NCBI GenBank assembly: GCA_959608625.1
Contig: CAUHQV010000004.1
Location: 11,961-75,960 of the forward strand
Origin: an uncultured Flavobacteriales bacterium
GTDB taxonomy: Bacteria; Bacteroidota; Bacteroidia; Flavobacteriales; UBA1820
Direction: 5' to 3'
Length of the DNA stretch: 64,000 nt
This document shows positions 33,854-41,940 of the stretch, piece by piece. Below the pieces are notes generated by a model, which worked only from the letters and a program-made list of their open reading frames with translations, was not told the origin of the DNA and searched no databases. A program made the position numbers and the translations under genes. Position 1 is the stretch's first letter; every line of letters begins with the position of its first letter.

Positions 33854-34023
33854 TGCCGATCGGGAATACGAAATTTTAAGAAGGTTCTCCGGATGCAATC
33901 GGGCGCCTAAACACTTCTAAATACCAGTATTTTATACCTTGAATATTTTCCTGCTGAAGGATTTTACGGGAGCCGGTTCCGGATTTTTTTGAGCTTCCTT
34001 GCCGGATTTTCTTTTGAAAACGA

Positions 34024-34031
34024 TATATTTG
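34024..34031 (+). promoter_or_regulatory. -7 promoter element of pepD
   Basis: TATATTTG, 113 bases before the pepD start; TTG at 33999-34001 is 22 bases upstream, slightly beyond the usual spacing. The implied leader is about 105 bases and has no open frame. The rest of the 290-base gap after the TIGR04076 gene shows nothing else. Confidence 0.5.
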
Positions 34032-34143
34032 TAAAATATAGGATGCGCCTCAACCAATCTTAAACAAGTTTGAATGGTGCTGGGCTCCCGCTATATTTTA
34101 TGCAAATAAAAGAAGAAATTACTAACCAAAAATAGGTAAAAAC

Positions 34144-35598
34144 ATGAGCAAAGATGTTCGTTCCCTCGAGCCAAAGGCTATCTGGAACTATTTCGAAGAC
34201 CTCAATGCGGTGCCCCGCGGCTCCAAGAAAGAGGCCAAAGCCGTCGCATTCTTTAAAGAGTTCGGTAAAAAATATAAAATAGACACCACCATCGATGAAA
34301 TGGGTAACGTGGTATTCCGCAAGCCGGCGACCAAGGGCAAAGAAAAGTCCCCCATCATCGTGCTCCAGGGACATATGGACATGGTGCACCAGAAGAACTC
34401 GGATACGGTTTTCGACTTCGACAAGCAAGGTATCCAGAGCGTGGTGGACGGCGACTGGGTTCGCGCCAAAGGAACGACCCTGGGAGCCGACAACGGGATC
34501 GGCGTAGCCGCCGCGATGGCGATACTCACGGCTACCGACGTGGCCCATCCGGCCCTGGAGGTGCTCATCACCGTGGACGAAGAGACCGGTATGACGGGCG
34601 CTCACAAGATGGACCCGAAAATGCTCAAAGGCCGTATCATGTTCAACCTTGATACGGAGGACGAAAACGAACTGTGCATCGGCTGCGCCGGCGGTATCGA
34701 TACCCTGGGTACCCTGAAATACAAGGAAGAGAAGACCCCGGCCGGTATGCAGGGCTTCAAAGTGACCGTAAAAGGACTGAAAGGCGGCCATTCCGGGATG
34801 GATATCATTCTGGGCCGTGCCAACGCCAATAAAGTGCTGAACCGCATGCTGTGGGGCACCGGGGCTAAATATGGCCTGCGCCTGTCGGTGTTCGACGGCG
34901 GTTCGCTGCGTAATGCTATCCCGCGGGAGGCTTTCGCGGAATTCGCCCTGCCCAAAGGAAAGGCAGCCGCTTATAAGAAACATTTCAAGGCGCTGTCGGA
35001 CGATATAAAGAAAGAATACAAGACGGTGGACGAGGGGATGGAGATCCTGCTCGAACCGATCGATGCTCCGAAGAAAGTGATGCCCGAAAAAGAACAGAAG
35101 GCGGTCGTAGATGCCCTGGCAGCGATGCCGAACGGCGTATTCTGCATGAGTCCCGACGTGGAAGGCCTGGTGCAGACCTCGTCGAACATGGCCCGGGTGG
35201 AAGTGCGCGGAGGCAAATTCGCCGTGTCGTTCCTCACGCGCTCGTCGGTGGATAGTTCCAAGATGGAAATGGCCAACGGAATTCGCTCGACGCTGGAGCT
35301 GGCCGGCTGCAAAGTAGAGCAGAACGGCGGCTATTCCGGTTGGGCGCCCAACCCGCATTCGCCGGTGCTGCTCAAGATGGTGGACCTTTATAAGAAGATG
35401 TTCAAGAAAGAACCCCATGTGGCGGCCTGCCATGCCGGTCTCGAGTGCGGAATCATCGGAGGCAAGTACCCTGAAGGAATGGATATGGTATCTTTCGGCC
35501 CGACCATCATGCACCCCCATTCGCCGGATGAAAAGGTAAAGATCGATACGGTAGGACATTTCTACGACTTCCTCAAGGAAGTGCTCAAGAGCATGTAA
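34144..35598 (+). CDS. pepD: Aminoacyl-histidine dipeptidase (beta-Ala-His dipeptidase), M20 family
   Basis: Cytosolic zinc dipeptidase of 484 residues, M20C subfamily. The metal ligands and catalytic residues are all recognisable: QGHMDMVHQ (His, catalytic Asp), GADNGIGVA (bridging Asp), VDEETGMTGA (catalytic Glu and ligand Glu), LDTEDENELCIGCAGG (Asp) and, at the end, GPTIMHPHSPDE (His). The lid/dimerisation domain lies between about residues 190 and 380 and contains KGGHSGMDI. It cleaves Xaa-His and other dipeptides. It is a single gene with its own promoter and terminator. Confidence 0.95.
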   Translation: MSKDVRSLEPKAIWNYFEDLNAVPRGSKKEAKAVAFFKEFGKKYKIDTTIDEMGNVVFRKPATKGKEKSPIIVLQGHMDMVHQKNSDTVFDFDKQGIQSVVDGDWVRAKGTTLGADNGIGVAAAMAILTATDVAHPALEVLITVDEETGMTGAHKMDPKMLKGRIMFNLDTEDENELCIGCAGGIDTLGTLKYKEEKTPAGMQGFKVTVKGLKGGHSGMDIILGRANANKVLNRMLWGTGAKYGLRLSVFDGGSLRNAIPREAFAEFALPKGKAAAYKKHFKALSDDIKKEYKTVDEGMEILLEPIDAPKKVMPEKEQKAVVDALAAMPNGVFCMSPDVEGLVQTSSNMARVEVRGGKFAVSFLTRSSVDSSKMEMANGIRSTLELAGCKVEQNGGYSGWAPNPHSPVLLKMVDLYKKMFKKEPHVAACHAGLECGIIGGKYPEGMDMVSFGPTIMHPHSPDEKVKIDTVGHFYDFLKEVLKSM

Positions 35599-35620
35599 TC
35601 GGCCGTATACGGTAAAACGG

Positions 35621-35655
35621 CAGGCGGCTCCCATCGGGAGCCGCCTGTTTTATTT
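35621..35655. terminator. Terminator after pepD, possibly bidirectional
   Basis: A 12-bp GC-rich stem (35621-35632 with 35636-35647, loop ATC) with TTTTATTT on the plus side. It lies between pepD and the convergent pldA gene. Confidence 0.85.
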
Positions 35656-35679
35656 GTAGATATTGCTTTTGCAGAAGTA

Positions 35680-36531
35680 CTAATAAATACTGAACCACTT
35701 GTCGGGTTTTATCACGATGCCCAGGCGGATATAGCCGCTGAACACATTGTAATCGAGCAGGCTCTCCCCGTATCCGTTATAGTACTGGATACAGATGTAT
35801 TGATTGCTCTTGCGGGTGAGGCGGAAGGCCGCTTCGGCCATGAAGTTGGCGTTCAGATCCCAGCCGCCGCGTTTGATGTACTGCCCGGTAAAGGAAAAGC
35901 GCCGGTTGGGAGTCTGGTAGTTCGCCACCAGGTGCCAGTATCCGGCGTACCGGGCGATGTCCTTGTTTTCATCGGCTTTCCAGAACGGGAGCCATACCTT
36001 GAACTGGAGGTTCATGTTGCGGTTGAGCGCGTAAATGGCCGTAAAGCTGATCTTGTTCCAGCTCCGGTTCCAGATACTGTCGCGGCCGTTCGATTCGTGT
36101 TCTATCTGAAAAAATCCCACGCCTACTACGTGGTCGCCGATCACGATATTGTTGCCGATACCGATAGACGGGTTGTATACGTTCTCTTCGAAAGGGGCCG
36201 ATTTTTTGTAGATATCCCAGAAAGAACGCTGCGAGTAGGTGATGAACAGGTACATATCGTGCGGCATGATCCCTTTGATCAGCCGGTGCATGATACTCAC
36301 CTGGAATTTGGCGTCGCTGTTGTTCTGGTTTATGCCTCCGCCTTTGAAGTTCGTTCCGGTGACGAAATAGTTGTCGCGGAATATCCCGAACGAGGGGATG
36401 GTCTCCAGTTCCCGGCGGATGCTGTCCCGGTGCGGGAATTGGGACAGGTCTATTTTTTCCGCCAGTTTGCTCTGTCCCCACGTAGAAGCGGACAGGAGGG
36501 AAAAAAGGAGGAGTAACCCGAAATTTCTCAT
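35680..36531 (-). CDS. pldA: Outer-membrane phospholipase A
   Basis: A 283-residue OMPLA-type phospholipase A1/A2. The signal peptide ends with STWGQ near residue 20. The active-site motif is FFQIEHESNGRDS, giving the catalytic His and Ser in HxSNG. The supporting Asn appears in YNGYGESLLDYN. The remainder is alternating strands of a 12-stranded barrel. Family members destroy misplaced phospholipids in the outer leaflet. It has its own -7 element at 36560-36567. Confidence 0.9.
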   Translation of the reverse strand: MRNFGLLLLFSLLSASTWGQSKLAEKIDLSQFPHRDSIRRELETIPSFGIFRDNYFVTGTNFKGGGINQNNSDAKFQVSIMHRLIKGIMPHDMYLFITYSQRSFWDIYKKSAPFEENVYNPSIGIGNNIVIGDHVVGVGFFQIEHESNGRDSIWNRSWNKISFTAIYALNRNMNLQFKVWLPFWKADENKDIARYAGYWHLVANYQTPNRRFSFTGQYIKRGGWDLNANFMAEAAFRLTRKSNQYICIQYYNGYGESLLDYNVFSGYIRLGIVIKPDKWFSIY

Positions 36532-36559
36532 TTGTTTTTGTTAGGTCTGTGTTGAGAGG

Positions 36560-36567
36560 CAAAGATA
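36560..36567 (-). promoter_or_regulatory. -7 promoter element of pldA
   Basis: TATCTTTG on the minus strand, 29 bases before the pldA start; no clear -33 element. Confidence 0.45.
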
Positions 36568-36666
36568 ACAAAAAAACAAGAGTAGGGTATTCGTCCGCCC
36601 GTCCTCTAGTGCCCTCTTTTTGTCCCTTTTTTCGGGCGGTTTCCGGGGGCGCCGCCTCTATAAAAC

Positions 36667-36703
36667 AAAAAAAGCGGACAGTGGATAGTCTGCCCGCTTT
36701 TTT
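36667..36703 (-). terminator. Terminator of the dnaX-lpxK-punA operon
   Basis: A stem with A-rich and T-rich ends (36667-36681 with 36690-36703, one mismatch), located after the last gene of the operon. Confidence 0.78.
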
Positions 36704-36714
36704 AAGCAAGCTGT

Positions 36715-36918
36715 TTATTGTGTGGGAGTTCCTTTTTTTCCCCACCAGGCGCCTATCGATATGGCGGCGCCCACGACGATGAATACGGTGGACATGCCTT
36801 CGAAAAATCCGACCATGAAACTGTCTATGCTTGTGAAATGTTTCAGGATGAGGATCGTGGCGAGCATGGAAAGCCCCAATGGGAGCAGGAACACGTACAG
36901 ACGCAGTATTGTTCTCAT
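36715..36918 (-). CDS. Small two-helix membrane protein
   Basis: A 67-residue protein with two hydrophobic helices (about 8-27 and 40-58) and a short basic C-terminus (GKKGTPTQ). I do not recognise a family. Coding status is supported by its place at the end of the operon, 20 bases after the S4-domain gene, and by the terminator just beyond it. It probably sits in the inner membrane. Confidence 0.6.
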   Translation of the reverse strand: MRTILRLYVFLLPLGLSMLATILILKHFTSIDSFMVGFFEGMSTVFIVVGAAISIGAWWGKKGTPTQ

Positions 36919-36938
36919 GGTAAAAGAAGTTTTATGCT

Positions 36939-37157
36939 TTATTCCGTTATTTTGACCCGGTGGCCGTTGAATACAACTTCGTCGCCCACGCGGAGTTTGG
37001 CCCGTTTGCGGGTTTCCGCTTTCCCGTCCCTGCGCACCAATCCCCGGGTGATGAGCTCATGGGCCTGTCCGCCGCTTTCCACCAGCCGCAGGAGTTTGAG
37101 GAGTTTGTCCAGCTCCACGTATTCCGCCCCGGCGAGGGAGAATTCCTTTTCTTCCAC
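36939..37157 (-). CDS. S4-domain RNA-binding protein (YbcJ-like)
   Basis: A 72-residue stand-alone S4 domain: EYVELDKLLKLLRLVESGGQA, then LVRRDGKAETRKRAKLRVGDEV and FNGHRVKI. This is the fold by which RluA-type enzymes, S4 and YbcJ/Hsp15-like proteins hold RNA. It lies 4 bases after the TPR protein gene. The precise target RNA is unknown. Confidence 0.88.
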   Translation of the reverse strand: MEEKEFSLAGAEYVELDKLLKLLRLVESGGQAHELITRGLVRRDGKAETRKRAKLRVGDEVVFNGHRVKITE

Positions 37158-37161
37158 CTCT

Positions 37162-37728
37162 TTAGCGGCGTTTTACGCCTTTGAGCTGTTGCTGCTGGTA
37201 GAATCCGGGCTGCCCCTGGGCGCGCTTGAGTCCCTGTTTGATCATTCCAATCTGCTCGTCGAGTAAGTTGCCTTTGTCCAGGCGTTTGGCTTCGGCAACC
37301 AATATCTCGGCCTCGCGTTTACGCCCCTTTTGCAAGGCGATGGCGGACAATTGCAATTTGGCCATAGCCTTTTCCTGGCGGGAAAGTCCTATTTCGAGCG
37401 CTTTTTTGAACAGTTTTTCACTCTCCGTCATATTGCGCTGCGAACGGATGGCACCCAACAGGAAATAGTAGGAAGCCCTTTCCCGGCGCACCAGCGCATG
37501 ATCGGGGTCTTTGATATGCATCAGGCGTTTTTCCGCCTTTTCCACATTGTTTTTGCGCATGGCCAGCAGGGCCATAATCATCCACTCGTTCTTGAAATAA
37601 GTGAACAGCACAATGAGTGCCAGGATGATAAGGAATATGCCGTTGCCGATATTGGCCTCCCAGAACTGCCAGACGGAGCATCCGGTGAGCGCTGCGATGA
37701 GCAGTATGCGTACGATTCTCGAAACCAT
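37162..37728 (-). CDS. Membrane-anchored TPR-like protein
   Basis: A 188-residue protein with two N-terminal helices (about 6-20 and 27-45), then a helical repeat region (about 52-165) of tetratricopeptide type: NNVEKAEKRLMHI, YYFLLGAIRSQRNMTESEKLFKKALEIGL and AMAKLQLSAIALQKGRKREAEILVAEAKRL. The C-terminus is basic and glutamine-rich. TPR arrays dock proteins; the partner is unknown. It lies within the dnaX operon between punA and the S4-domain gene. Confidence 0.75.
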   Translation of the reverse strand: MVSRIVRILLIAALTGCSVWQFWEANIGNGIFLIILALIVLFTYFKNEWMIMALLAMRKNNVEKAEKRLMHIKDPDHALVRRERASYYFLLGAIRSQRNMTESEKLFKKALEIGLSRQEKAMAKLQLSAIALQKGRKREAEILVAEAKRLDKGNLLDEQIGMIKQGLKRAQGQPGFYQQQQLKGVKRR

Positions 37729-37749
37729 AGGATTATTTCGGGGTTTTGG

Positions 37750-38562
37750 TTAAAAAGTCTTGATGAGCTCCTTGACGATCTTCATCACCTTCGGGGTAGC
37801 CGTTTTTCCGACAGCCTGCACCTCCTCGTGCGATACGTTGGCCATTTTGCCAGGCAGGCCCAGATCGGTAATAACCGATACGCCGAACACTTCGATGCCC
37901 ATGTGGCGAGCTACGATTACTTCGGGTACTGTGCTCATGCCCACGGCATCACCGCCCAGGCGGGATACCATCAGGTATTCGGCCTGCGTTTCGAAAGTGG
38001 GACCTTGAAGGGCCAGGTAAACGCCTTCGCAAACCTCGATGCCGTTGTCTGCGGCGATCTTTTTGGCGGCGGCGACCATTTTCGGATTGTAAGCATCTTT
38101 CATATCCACGAAACGGGGGCCCAGTTCGGCCATGTTCTTTCCGCGCAGCGGGTGTTCGGGGATCATGTTGATATGGTCGGTGATGATCATGATATCGCCG
38201 ATCTTATGGGCCGGGTTGACGCCGCCGGAAGCGTTGGATACCACCAGGCGGTCGATGCCCATTAATTTCATCACGCGGACAGGGTAGGTGACCTTGTCCA
38301 TCGAATAGCCTTCGTAGAAATGGAAACGGCCGTTCAGGGCCATGATGTATTTCCCGCCCAGGTAGCCGAAGACCATTTCCCCAGAATGTCCTTCGACGGT
38401 CGATACGGGGAAATTGGGGATCTCATTGTACGGGATGCGCTTTCGCACGTCTATTTCGCTGACCAGGTCGCCCAGTCCCGTTCCCAGGATGACGCCCCAT
38501 TCGATCGGTTTTTCGGCGTAACGGCCGAGGAATTCCGCGGTTTCTTTGATTTTCTCGAGCAT
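37750..38562 (-). CDS. punA: Purine-nucleoside phosphorylase
   Basis: A 270-residue trimeric-type purine nucleoside phosphorylase for purine salvage. Characteristic segments are GVILGTGLGDL (phosphate-binding loop), VEGHSG, GRFHFYEGY, VSNASGGVN, LQGPTFETQAEYL, DAVGMSTVPEVIVARH and VSVITDLG. The typical active-site Glu (in FETQAE) and the Asn/Asp of the base pocket region (ITDL) are there. The choice of Asp-like context hints at 6-oxopurines but is not decisive. It starts 6 bases after lpxK. Confidence 0.94.
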   Translation of the reverse strand: MLEKIKETAEFLGRYAEKPIEWGVILGTGLGDLVSEIDVRKRIPYNEIPNFPVSTVEGHSGEMVFGYLGGKYIMALNGRFHFYEGYSMDKVTYPVRVMKLMGIDRLVVSNASGGVNPAHKIGDIMIITDHINMIPEHPLRGKNMAELGPRFVDMKDAYNPKMVAAAKKIAADNGIEVCEGVYLALQGPTFETQAEYLMVSRLGGDAVGMSTVPEVIVARHMGIEVFGVSVITDLGLPGKMANVSHEEVQAVGKTATPKVMKIVKELIKTF

Positions 38563-38568
38563 AGTATT

Positions 38569-39636
38569 TCAGTCTTTGTATCGTTTGATCGTATCGTCGA
38601 TGATGGAATTGAATGTTTGTTCGTCCCTTGGGTCGATCACCGCCCGCACGGCCAGCGAATAGACGGGGTATTCCGCCAGGGGCGTGCCGATGATGCGGGC
38701 CATATCCTTTTCCGTGGTGAGGATAATGTTTTTCCCGTGCGGCAAATTTAAGAATTCATTTTTGATTTTGTCGATATCCCGGCGTTTGAATATATGGTGA
38801 TCCGGGTATTGCAGGTGTCGGCAGGTCACTTCCAGCGAACCTAGGTGGGAGAGTAGCGGTACGGGATTGGCCACGGCAGTTACCAGCAGGATGTTATAGT
38901 CTTTTAGGTGGTCTGCCGGTATTTTACCCAAAAGGGGATTCTTTACGTGGTCAGCATAGTCGTAATGGGAGAATATCACCGGCGCGTCGGTGTACCGGAC
39001 TATTTCCCGGCGGAATTTTTCGCGCATAGCCACTGCTTTTTCACTGTCGCCGCCGAATTTGCGGGGGACTTTAGTCACGATCACGCAGTCGGCCCGGTCG
39101 GCCCCGTGGCGGCTTTCGCGCAGGTTTCCGGCAGGGAGTAAGTGATCCGAGGTGAAGGGACTGTCGAAAGCCGTAAGCAGGAAATAACACGAAGCCTTTA
39201 CCCGCAGGTGCTGGTAGGCATCGTCCAGAACGATGATTTGTGGCCGGTAGTTCTGCATCAGACGCTTGATGCCCCGGGCTCGGTTCTCGCAGACGGCCAC
39301 CGTCGCTTCGGGAATGGCCCTTTTCATCATTAGCGGCTCGTCGCCCGTATCGTGGGCCGAAGAGTGCCCGGAGACCAGCACGAAACCTTTTGTGCGGCGG
39401 CCGTAGCCCCGGCTGAGGATGGCCGTTTTATAGCCGTCGGAAAGCATTCGGCGAGCCAGGAGTTCCGCATGGGGGCTTTTTCCCGTGCCGCCTGTAGAGA
39501 GGTTTCCCACCACGAAGACAGGCAATCTAAAATGCCTGCGGCGGAATTTTCCCGAAGTATACATCCAGGTGCGAAGCTTGCTGAAAGTATACCACAACAC
39601 GGACAGAGGTAAAAGGATCAGGCGCAGAAGTTTCAT
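38569..39636 (-). CDS. lpxK: Tetraacyldisaccharide 4'-kinase LpxK
   Basis: The inner-membrane kinase that adds the 4'-phosphate to the lipid A precursor. In these 355 residues the P-loop is in VGNLSTGGTGKSPHAELLA near residue 46, after a membrane-associated N-terminal helix (MKLLRLILLPLSVLWYTF). SRGYGRRTKGFVLV, QIIVLDDAYQHLRV (Walker B-like) and LPAGNLRES follow. It lies 6 bases after the dnaX tail, in the same operon, and with kdsC and the OstA-like gene shows that the host makes lipopolysaccharide. Confidence 0.95.
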   Translation of the reverse strand: MKLLRLILLPLSVLWYTFSKLRTWMYTSGKFRRRHFRLPVFVVGNLSTGGTGKSPHAELLARRMLSDGYKTAILSRGYGRRTKGFVLVSGHSSAHDTGDEPLMMKRAIPEATVAVCENRARGIKRLMQNYRPQIIVLDDAYQHLRVKASCYFLLTAFDSPFTSDHLLPAGNLRESRHGADRADCVIVTKVPRKFGGDSEKAVAMREKFRREIVRYTDAPVIFSHYDYADHVKNPLLGKIPADHLKDYNILLVTAVANPVPLLSHLGSLEVTCRHLQYPDHHIFKRRDIDKIKNEFLNLPHGKNIILTTEKDMARIIGTPLAEYPVYSLAVRAVIDPRDEQTFNSIIDDTIKRYKD

Positions 39637-39642
39637 GTCGGC

Positions 39643-40398
39643 TTAGAAATCTATGTTCAGGTCCAGTTCGTTCCTCATTTTTTCGAGCAGGGGATTCTTG
39701 AGCCGGAGGTATTCGTATTTTTCGCGGGGCGTGTAGGGCAGATGTTCCCGCACGCTTTCGTTGACCGTCACCCGGTGGGTGATAGCCGTATTGCGCAGGG
39801 TCTTTTTCAGGAAAGCTAGGATGTCGAGCATATTCTGCTCCAGCTCGTGCGCCGCCGGGGAGGAGGATACCGTGATCTCCACCACATTGTTCTGGCCGAT
39901 ATGCACATCCGCGGCATTCATGGCCGTATGCAGGCCGATACGTTTTTCTTTTCCGGCCTTTTCGCAGAAATGCTCCCATGCCTTGATCAGTTCTTCTTGG
40001 GAGAAAGCCTCGCTCAGGATGGCTTCTTTCGGGCCGTCTTGCCCTTTGGGTTTATTCCCGGCGGCCAGCATATTGGCGATGGACAGGGCCGAGCGCGCTT
40101 TCAGGGAAGGCACATCGCCGGAGGCAATTGGGGATATAGAAACAGGGGGCTTCTTTTCGCTTTCAACAACGGCTTTTGAAGGTATATTTTGATCCTCCGC
40201 AGCTTGTGGCTGTTTTTCTTGGATCTGCCTTTCTGGCTGGACGGATACCTGTTTTCGGGTGGCAGGAGGAGTTTCCCGTTTTTCGGGGACGACGTGTCCG
40301 GCGGAGAGCGTCGCGATAAAAGCGGCCAATTCCTCCCGGGAGGGGAGGTCTTGCCCGAAATGCCGGTATACGTCGGCGGGGATTATAAAGTCAGGGCT
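39643..40398 (-). CDS. dnaX: DnaX tau-specific C-terminal region, in the -1 frame
   Basis: This 251-residue open frame continues dnaX in the -1 frame after the A run at 40398-40407. Reading the N-terminal frame up to 40398 and then stepping back one base gives a 610-residue protein. Its contents fit domains IV-V of tau: a variable proline- and charge-rich linker (residues about 385-480, with QVSVQPERQIQEKQP), then a helical C-terminal domain (SQEELIKAWEHFCEKAGKEK to the end) like that which binds polymerase and helicase in other bacteria. There is no good independent start codon near 40398, so it is made by frameshifting or from slipped transcripts. A sequencing error in the run is the main alternative. 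Confidence 0.8.
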   Translation of the reverse strand, partial: SPDFIIPADVYRHFGQDLPSREELAAFIATLSAGHVVPEKRETPPATRKQVSVQPERQIQEKQPQAAEDQNIPSKAVVESEKKPPVSISPIASGDVPSLKARSALSIANMLAAGNKPKGQDGPKEAILSEAFSQEELIKAWEHFCEKAGKEKRIGLHTAMNAADVHIGQNNVVEITVSSSPAAHELEQNMLDILAFLKKTLRNTAITHRVTVNESVREHLPYTPREKYEYLRLKNPLLEKMRNELDLNIDF

Positions 40399-41474
40399 TT
40401 TTTTTTTGAAGGGTCCAGGCCCAGGGATGCCAGTTGCATCAGTGCGATTTCGGTAAGGAGCCTCGGGTTTTTGGACAGGCGGTATTCCGACTGCGTGCGG
40501 GCCAACAGGGCGAGCGCTTCCACGGCCGTTTCGGCATCCAGGCGGGCGCATTGCTCCCGGTAGCGGTTTTTTACATCCTCCGGTACGTTCAGCAGGGAAA
40601 CGGTGGCCGGATTTTTGGAGACCATCAGATCGCGGATATGCGAAGCGAGCCCGGAAAGCATATACTGGAGGTCGAAACCGTTTTGCAAAATAGTATCCAC
40701 CTGAAGCATCGCGGAGGGGATGTCGGCATCCAACAGGGCGTCCGTCAGATGGAAATAAGCCTGGTAATCCAGTACGTTGAGGGTTTCGGCTACTTTTTCC
40801 GCCGTGAGGGTATCCCCGCAGAAGCATACCACCCGGTCGAATATGGACAGGGCATCGCGCAGGGCGCCTTCCGCCTTGACGGCGATGATATGCAGGGCCT
40901 CTTCGTCGGCCTTGATCCCCTGGTCGGCAGCGATACGGGCCAGGTGGCCGCGGATATCGGCTACCGAAATGAGCTTGAAATCGAATATCTGGCAGCGGGA
41001 AAGGATCGTGGGGATGATCTTGTGCTTTTCGGTGGTCGCCAGGATAAATATGGCGTGGGCGGGGGGTTCTTCCAGTGTCTTGAGGAATGCGTTGAAGGCC
41101 GCCTGTGAGAGCATATGTACCTCATCGATGATGTACACTTTGTACTTGCCCGTTTGGGGGGCGAAGCGCACCTGGTCTATCAGGGTGCGGATATCCTCTA
41201 CGGAGTTGTTGGATGCGGCGTCTAGTTCGTGGATGTTGAACGCGAAGTCTTCGTCCGGCGAAGCGTCCGGCATCGTGCGGAGGTTGATTTCCCGGGCTAG
41301 GATACGGGCACAGGTAGTCTTTCCGACCCCGCGCGGGCCGCAGAACAGCATGGCCTGCGCCAGCTGGTTGTGCTCGATGGCGTTCTCCAGCGTCGAGGCG
41401 ATATGTCCCTGCCCGACTACCTCGTCAAAGGAGTGGGGGCGGTATTTGCGGGCCGATACGACGAAATGTTCCAT
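40383..41474 (-). CDS. dnaX: DNA polymerase III subunit gamma (N-terminal dnaX product)
   Basis: The zero-frame product of dnaX, 363 residues. It contains the AAA+ clamp-loader domains I-III: SARKYRPHSFDEVVGQ, Walker A CGPRGVGKTTCA near residue 46, Walker B VYIIDEVHMLS, sensor 1 LATTEKHKIIPTILSRC, sensor 2 GALRDALSIFD, and the helical domain III up to QLASLGLDPSKKK. The zinc-binding cysteines between Walker A and B, common elsewhere, are missing, as is often seen in this phylum. It ends just after the A10 run, matching the point where E. coli gamma stops relative to domain structure. The gene opens an operon with lpxK and punA. Confidence 0.93.
   Translation of the reverse strand: MEHFVVSARKYRPHSFDEVVGQGHIASTLENAIEHNQLAQAMLFCGPRGVGKTTCARILAREINLRTMPDASPDEDFAFNIHELDAASNNSVEDIRTLIDQVRFAPQTGKYKVYIIDEVHMLSQAAFNAFLKTLEEPPAHAIFILATTEKHKIIPTILSRCQIFDFKLISVADIRGHLARIAADQGIKADEEALHIIAVKAEGALRDALSIFDRVVCFCGDTLTAEKVAETLNVLDYQAYFHLTDALLDADIPSAMLQVDTILQNGFDLQYMLSGLASHIRDLMVSKNPATVSLLNVPEDVKNRYREQCARLDAETAVEALALLARTQSEYRLSKNPRLLTEIALMQLASLGLDPSKKKALTL
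40397..40407 (-). promoter_or_regulatory. Slippery A10-G run in dnaX (frameshift or transcriptional slippage site)
   Basis: The mRNA reads TCA AAA AAA AAA GCC in the N-terminal frame, with ten A followed by G. A -1 ribosomal slip or the addition of one A during transcription moves decoding into the tau frame (AGC CCT). Without slipping, translation ends five codons later with KALTL. The site lies at codon 359, at the end of the third clamp-loader domain. Confidence 0.7.
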
Positions 41475-41598
41475 AGAGTTTTTCTTCCCTTTCGGGCGAA
41501 AGCAAAATTAATCATTTTTTCCCGGACAGCCAAAGGAGGGAAAAGATAAAAAATATCCGCGTCTCCGGAATTACCCGAAGAACAAAACCTTCGGTTTA

Positions 41599-41631
41599 TT
41601 TTGATTATATCCGCGCCGCATATTATCTTTA
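41599..41631 (+). promoter_or_regulatory. Promoter of the small membrane protein and hydrolase genes
   Basis: TTTTG, 20 bases, then TATCTTTA: a near-perfect pair, 30 bases before the start at 41662. Confidence 0.65.
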
Positions 41632-41661
41632 TCCCCGGATCAATAAATACCCGATAACGAA

Positions 41662-41919
41662 ATGATACGGAACGGACAATGGAAAAATACGGTTGCTGCG
41701 CGGCCTTTATCGGCCGTAGGGCTTGCCATGGTGGGCCTTGGCGCGGCATTGATGATCGCCCCGCTGGTTTATATGCTGGCTAACCTTCAGCAGGCGGATC
41801 GGATCGTGAGCGTTTGCATTCCCCTTATAGTGGCGGGCGTCGTCCTGTCGCTGCTCAGTTTGCTGTTCCGGAAGGACTTGCCGACCGACCGCAGGCAGAG
41901 TACCGGACGGTTCGTTTAA
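41662..41919 (+). CDS. Small two-helix membrane protein
   Basis: An 85-residue protein with hydrophobic helices at about 17-40 and 48-69 and a basic C-terminus (RKDLPTDRRQSTGRF). I do not recognise a family. It follows a good promoter and is 21 bases upstream of the secreted hydrolase gene, so the two probably share a transcript. Confidence 0.6.
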   Translation: MIRNGQWKNTVAARPLSAVGLAMVGLGAALMIAPLVYMLANLQQADRIVSVCIPLIVAGVVLSLLSLLFRKDLPTDRRQSTGRFV

Positions 41920-41940
41920 ACGATAATAAAAACTACTGTT

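Noticed and set aside
34060..35634. A 524-residue frame antisense to pepD
   Set aside because: Pure shadow of the peptidase, whose metal ligands are all present on the plus strand.
39643..41474. dnaX as a pseudogene
   Set aside because: The only break is at an A10 run in a site and phase expected of programmed slippage. Both parts are otherwise intact and sit in a healthy operon. An error in the run is kept as an alternative.
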